Source of the DNA: Lentisphaeria bacterium | Lineage (GTDB): Bacteria > Verrucomicrobiota > Lentisphaeria > Victivallales > GWF2-50-93 | DNA: 5,992 bases | Assembly (NCBI GenBank): GCA_020056205.1 | Contig: JAGVIF010000434.1 | Coordinates: 1 to 5,992, forward strand | Direction of reading: 5' to 3' | Shown here: in pieces, positions 4,913 through 5,992 of the stretch | Position numbering within the stretch: position 1 is the stretch's first letter | How the letters are laid out: each line of letters opens with the position of its first letter | Notes under the pieces: generated by a model | The model's database searches: none | What the model was told of the DNA's origin: nothing | What the model saw: only the letters and a program-made list of their open reading frames with translations | Position numbers and translations under genes: made by a program

Positions 4913-5952
4913 TCGACTCCGAGCATTGTGCAATTTATTCCGCTGCCTATTCCAAGCATGGCGACCTTATTTCCCTTTTGTATTTTTCCGGTTTTTGCCG
5001 CGATTCCAAGGGTTGAGGGGCAGGATGCCGAGCCAGTGTTGCCGAACGATTCAAGTATTGGAAAATCCTTATCGAGAGGAAGCCCGAGTTTTTCAAAAAG
5101 CATTTTTCTGTGAGCGCTTCCGACCTGATGCGCGCATATTATGTCAGGGGAACTGTTTGTCCATGCGAGTTCTTTCTTGAATTTTTCCCATGTCTCAAAT
5201 GCGGTCTCAACACCTTTAATCATAAGGGTTTCCGAATCCGTGTTCATCAGAACTTCCGAACCGTCGAGCATTCCGGCGTCGTCATTTCCTCTGCACAACT
5301 TGTTGTGTTCAGTCGCCGCTGTTGACACCGCGCCGAGCAGGCGGTGCTTTTGGGAGGAGAGTTTTGAAGATGATAGTATTGCGGCGAACGAGCCGGAGCC
5401 TATCGTCAGGGACGAAAAATGTTTTTTTATGGAGCGCCTCGTCTGTCCGGGATCTTCGTTTAAAATTTTTATAGTATGTTCAAGCAAAGCCCTGCCGTTT
5501 TCTCCCGCCACCACCATTCCGGCGCTGATCTGGCCAAGCTCTATCATATTGGCTGCACAGAGCATCCCTGTCAGAACGCCGAGACACGCGTTTGAGATGT
5601 CGAAGACGAGCGAGTCCCGCGGAAGTCCGAGCGCATTATGGACTACGGTCGCCGTGGCTGGTTCGAGAAAATCTCTGCACACCGAGCACATAATAAGGCA
5701 TTTTATTTCTTCGAGCGGAACTTCTGTTTTTGAGAGGGCGTCTTTGCCCGCGATTATCGCAGTGTCGCTCGGCTTGGAACCGACAGGCCAAAGGCGTCTC
5801 TCTTTTATGCCGCTCATAATTTCAAGGCGTCCGGGGGGAAGCTTCAATCTTGAATAAAGCGGCTCAAGCCTGCTTTCTATCTCGGCCGAGCTGACAATTT
5901 CAGGCGGAATCCCCACTCCCATAGACTCAAGTATTACGTTTTTATACAGCAT
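4906..5952 (-). CDS. oleA: OleA, acyl-CoA head-to-head condensing enzyme (thiolase fold)
   Basis: A 348-residue thiolase-superfamily enzyme resembling 3-oxoacyl-ACP synthase III. OleA joins two long-chain acyl-CoAs by non-decarboxylative Claisen condensation to a beta-keto acid, the first step of long-chain olefin synthesis. Visible residues are nucleophile Cys123 in ISNACLGV, His275 in CAHQVGSAH, Asn305 in ESFGNTGSAS, and Glu97 in CRDFLEPATA. The glutamate is a hallmark of OleA. The 26-residue Glu-Cys and 30-residue His-Asn spacings equal those of Xanthomonas OleA (E117, C143, H285, N315), as I remember them. Length is about as expected. The start at 5952 lacks a clear Shine-Dalgarno, but the first residues (MLYKNVILESMGVGIPPEIV) are typical of the family. 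An upstream frame ends 11 bases inside the gene, consistent with translational coupling. oleB overlaps its 3' end. Confidence 0.9.
   Translation of the reverse strand: MLYKNVILESMGVGIPPEIVSSAEIESRLEPLYSRLKLPPGRLEIMSGIKERRLWPVGSKPSDTAIIAGKDALSKTEVPLEEIKCLIMCSVCRDFLEPATATVVHNALGLPRDSLVFDISNACLGVLTGMLCAANMIELGQISAGMVVAGENGRALLEHTIKILNEDPGQTRRSIKKHFSSLTIGSGSFAAILSSSKLSSQKHRLLGAVSTAATEHNKLCRGNDDAGMLDGSEVLMNTDSETLMIKGVETAFETWEKFKKELAWTNSSPDIICAHQVGSAHRKMLFEKLGLPLDKDFPILESFGNTGSASCPSTLGIAAKTGKIQKGNKVAMLGIGSGINCTMLGVEW
4917..4920 (-). promoter_or_regulatory. Shine-Dalgarno GGAG for oleB inside oleA
   Basis: GGAG lies 4 bases before the oleB ATG, inside the last codons of oleA. It supports the ATG at 4912 and translational coupling of the two genes. 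Confidence 0.6.
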
Positions 5953-5992
5953 ATTTGCAAAATGACTTTTTCAACATTTCCATAACAATAGA
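5942..5992 (-). CDS. Possible C-terminal end of an upstream gene
   Basis: A frame open from the window edge for 16 codons ends at TAA 5942-5944, 11 bases inside the start of oleA. Its last residues are LKKSFCKYAV. The absence of a Shine-Dalgarno for oleA fits translation coupled to such an upstream gene. The piece is too short to identify; oleC, oleD or an unrelated gene are all possible, as is chance. Confidence 0.35.
   Translation of the reverse strand, partial: SIVMEMLKKSFCKYAV

Noticed and set aside
5141..5857. 238-codon plus-strand frame opposite oleA
   Set aside because: It is antisense to a gene with a complete catalytic set; low-complexity serine-rich translation without motifs.

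Overview
The window looks like a piece of an uncultured bacterial genome. The best guess is the Planctomycetes-Verrucomicrobia-Lentisphaerae side of the tree or a similar phylum, because head-to-head olefin (ole) genes, a eukaryote-like kinase fold and a long junk-like intergenic full of small repeats occur together. This placement is inference; no rRNA or marker gene is present. Every convincing gene lies on the minus strand, so the biological order runs from right to left.

Right part (about 2135-5992): a tightly packed, operon-like run. A possible tail of an upstream gene (5942-5992) overlaps oleA (4906-5952), a thiolase-fold enzyme that joins two acyl-CoAs. oleA overlaps oleB (4013-4912), an alpha/beta hydrolase expected to decarboxylate beta-lactones to olefins. 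After 50 bp comes a 406-residue zinc-ribbon protein with a protein-kinase fold that lacks the key catalytic residues (2742-3962, a predicted pseudokinase). It overlaps a 207-residue protein (2135-2758) with an intact receiver domain preceded by a helical region resembling a histidine-kinase DHp domain without the phosphorylatable histidine. oleC and oleD, needed to complete the olefin pathway, are not in the window and could lie beyond 5992.

Middle (1661-2134): about 470 bp without a gene. It contains several stem-loops, a short tandem repeat, a polypyrimidine tract and a striking 64-bp element with two hairpins inside an outer stem. A complete class II tRNA-Leu(UAA) with encoded CCA follows at 1577-1660.

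Left part (1-1527): visibly more AT-rich, starting 49 bp beyond the tRNA 3' end. It holds a frameshifted and apparently truncated type II restriction endonuclease remnant (1116-1527), then a COG2958/HrgA-like gene (250-1119) broken by one in-frame TAA, then two small unrecognised reading frames at the edge. I read this as a decaying restriction-modification island sitting at a tRNA 3' end, a common integration site. No integrase or second att copy is visible.

The most interesting candidate system is the overlapping pseudokinase / His-less DHp-receiver pair directly behind oleAB: two signalling folds that have each apparently lost their own phosphotransfer chemistry, except for a complete receiver.
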